Origin: Entomortierella parvispora
Lineage: Eukaryota > Mortierellomycota > Mortierellomycetes > Mortierellales > Mortierellaceae
Assembly (NCBI GenBank): GCA_963573315.1
Contig: OY752142.1
Coordinates: forward strand, 2,728,001 to 2,792,000
DNA: 64,000 nt
Direction of reading: 5' to 3'
In this document: positions 63,422 to 64,000 of the stretch, piece by piece
Numbering within the stretch: the first letter of the stretch is position 1
Layout: each line of letters starts with the position of its first letter
Notes under the pieces: generated by a model
The model's input: the letters and a program-made list of their open reading frames with translations, nothing else
The model's database searches: none
Told to the model about the DNA's origin: nothing
Position numbers and translations under genes: made by a program

Positions 63422-64000
63422 ATGAGTGCATTCCCTCCATCCTCGTCGCCATTCTCCTTTCCCCAAAAGCCTGCCGTCCCCTCCTCCCCCTCGTTCCATG
63501 ACTCTGGTGCCTGTCCACCGCCACCACTTCATCCCTACCCTCATAACCACATCGCCATGACCTCTCCCACACCTTCACCCCGTATCCCTCAAAGGTCCGA
63601 CTCGTTCACAGACGAAGAAGAGATCTCAAAGCACGTCGGATCAACCCATCGCCATCACGACGTCCTCATGTCGCCTCCCCTCTCACAAAAATCACAGGAC
63701 TGCCTTCAAGAGCCCTCGTCGTACCCGCTCTCAGATACAGAGTGCCAACCGCCTAAACTGCCACAACAACAACAGCAACAACAGGACGCCGATCTTCCTC
63801 AGTCCCGCCCAACGCTCACTCTACAACTGCAGCAGCCGCACGATCAACAATCACCGTCGCTTCACCCTTTCGATCAGACTTCGCCTTCGACTCCTAAAAA
63901 GACCTTGAACTGGGTCAATGCCTTGCCTTCCCACTTTGATGCCACTTCACCCGAGAGCCACCCCCGAAAGCGACGAAGAAGGACAAATCGTGAAGAGTTG
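63422..64000 (+). CDS. Homeodomain-type transcription factor, N-terminal part
   Basis: 193 codons open to the right edge with no stop. Most is Pro/Ser/Gln-rich ('LPQQQQQQQDADLP'), as in fungal transcription factors. The last residues 'PRKRRRRTNREEL' match the basic N-terminal arm and start of helix 1 of a homeodomain. A sequence-specific DNA-binding protein is therefore likely, but the recognition helix is outside the window. ATG 63422 is the first in this frame after a CT-rich stretch. Confidence 0.62.
   Translation, partial: MSAFPPSSSPFSFPQKPAVPSSPSFHDSGACPPPPLHPYPHNHIAMTSPTPSPRIPQRSDSFTDEEEISKHVGSTHRHHDVLMSPPLSQKSQDCLQEPSSYPLSDTECQPPKLPQQQQQQQDADLPQSRPTLTLQLQQPHDQQSPSLHPFDQTSPSTPKKTLNWVNALPSHFDATSPESHPRKRRRRTNREEL

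Overview
The window is chromosomal DNA from a filamentous fungus. The genes are densely packed on both strands, with short GT-AG introns (mostly 60-130 bp), CT-rich 5' leaders and AATAAA-type 3' ends. The gene set is Pol delta subunit 4, GSK3, taxilin, a Pho80/Pcl-type cyclin, an Rmd1-family protein, mitochondrial carnitine acetyltransferase, the queuine tRNA-ribosyltransferase accessory subunit, a tau-repeat microtubule protein and a 7TM-RGS receptor. My inference is an early-diverging fungus, most likely Mortierellomycotina (Mucoromycota); no ribosomal RNA gene is present to prove it. Every multi-exon model below was assembled by hand from splice sites. Each closes in frame, but none has transcript support.

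Layout, left to right. 1-1208: a zinc-free MDR oxidoreductase (-, cut by the left edge), divergent from a 15-exon HECT E3 ligase (2508-6414, +). 7831-10589: three tandem two-exon genes for tiny secreted eight-cysteine proteins resembling the Opy2 ectodomain. 11143-13476: carnitine acetyltransferase (-), divergent from a secreted protein with six symmetrically spaced cysteines and an acidic tail (13888-14769, +). 15044-17048: QTRT2 (+), convergent with a tau/MAP2/MAP4-repeat protein (17279-18790, -). 21327-24925: Pcl-type cyclin (+), convergent with a 7TM-RGS protein (25707-29937, -), which is divergent from POLD4 (31477-32286, +). 32420-34321: cytochrome P450 (-), divergent from an Rmd1/DUF155 protein (35142-37415, +). 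37517-41422: a multi-pass membrane protein and a seven-beta-strand methyltransferase, both on the minus strand. 41873-44520: two neighbouring minus-strand genes for very cysteine-rich proteins that share an 11-nt first exon and a C-terminal PPSY motif.

44832-51474 is a nested structure. Two identical tRNA-Met(CAT) genes face outward in a 2 x 175-bp near-perfect palindrome. A young Ty3/Gypsy element (467-bp LTRs, one gag-pol ORF, on the minus strand) has inserted in the right arm, 17 bp upstream of one tRNA, with a 5-bp target duplication. An extra LTR copy sits in tandem at its left end.

After a gene-poor stretch come GSK3 (54339-56689, +), a taxilin (57527-59957, +), a single-pass membrane protein (60638-61612, +) and the start of a homeodomain-type protein cut by the right edge (63422-64000, +). 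The most unusual items are the cysteine-rich 11-nt-exon gene pair, the tRNA palindrome with its Pol III-targeted retroelement, the fungal tau-like protein, and the Opy2-like secreted trio.
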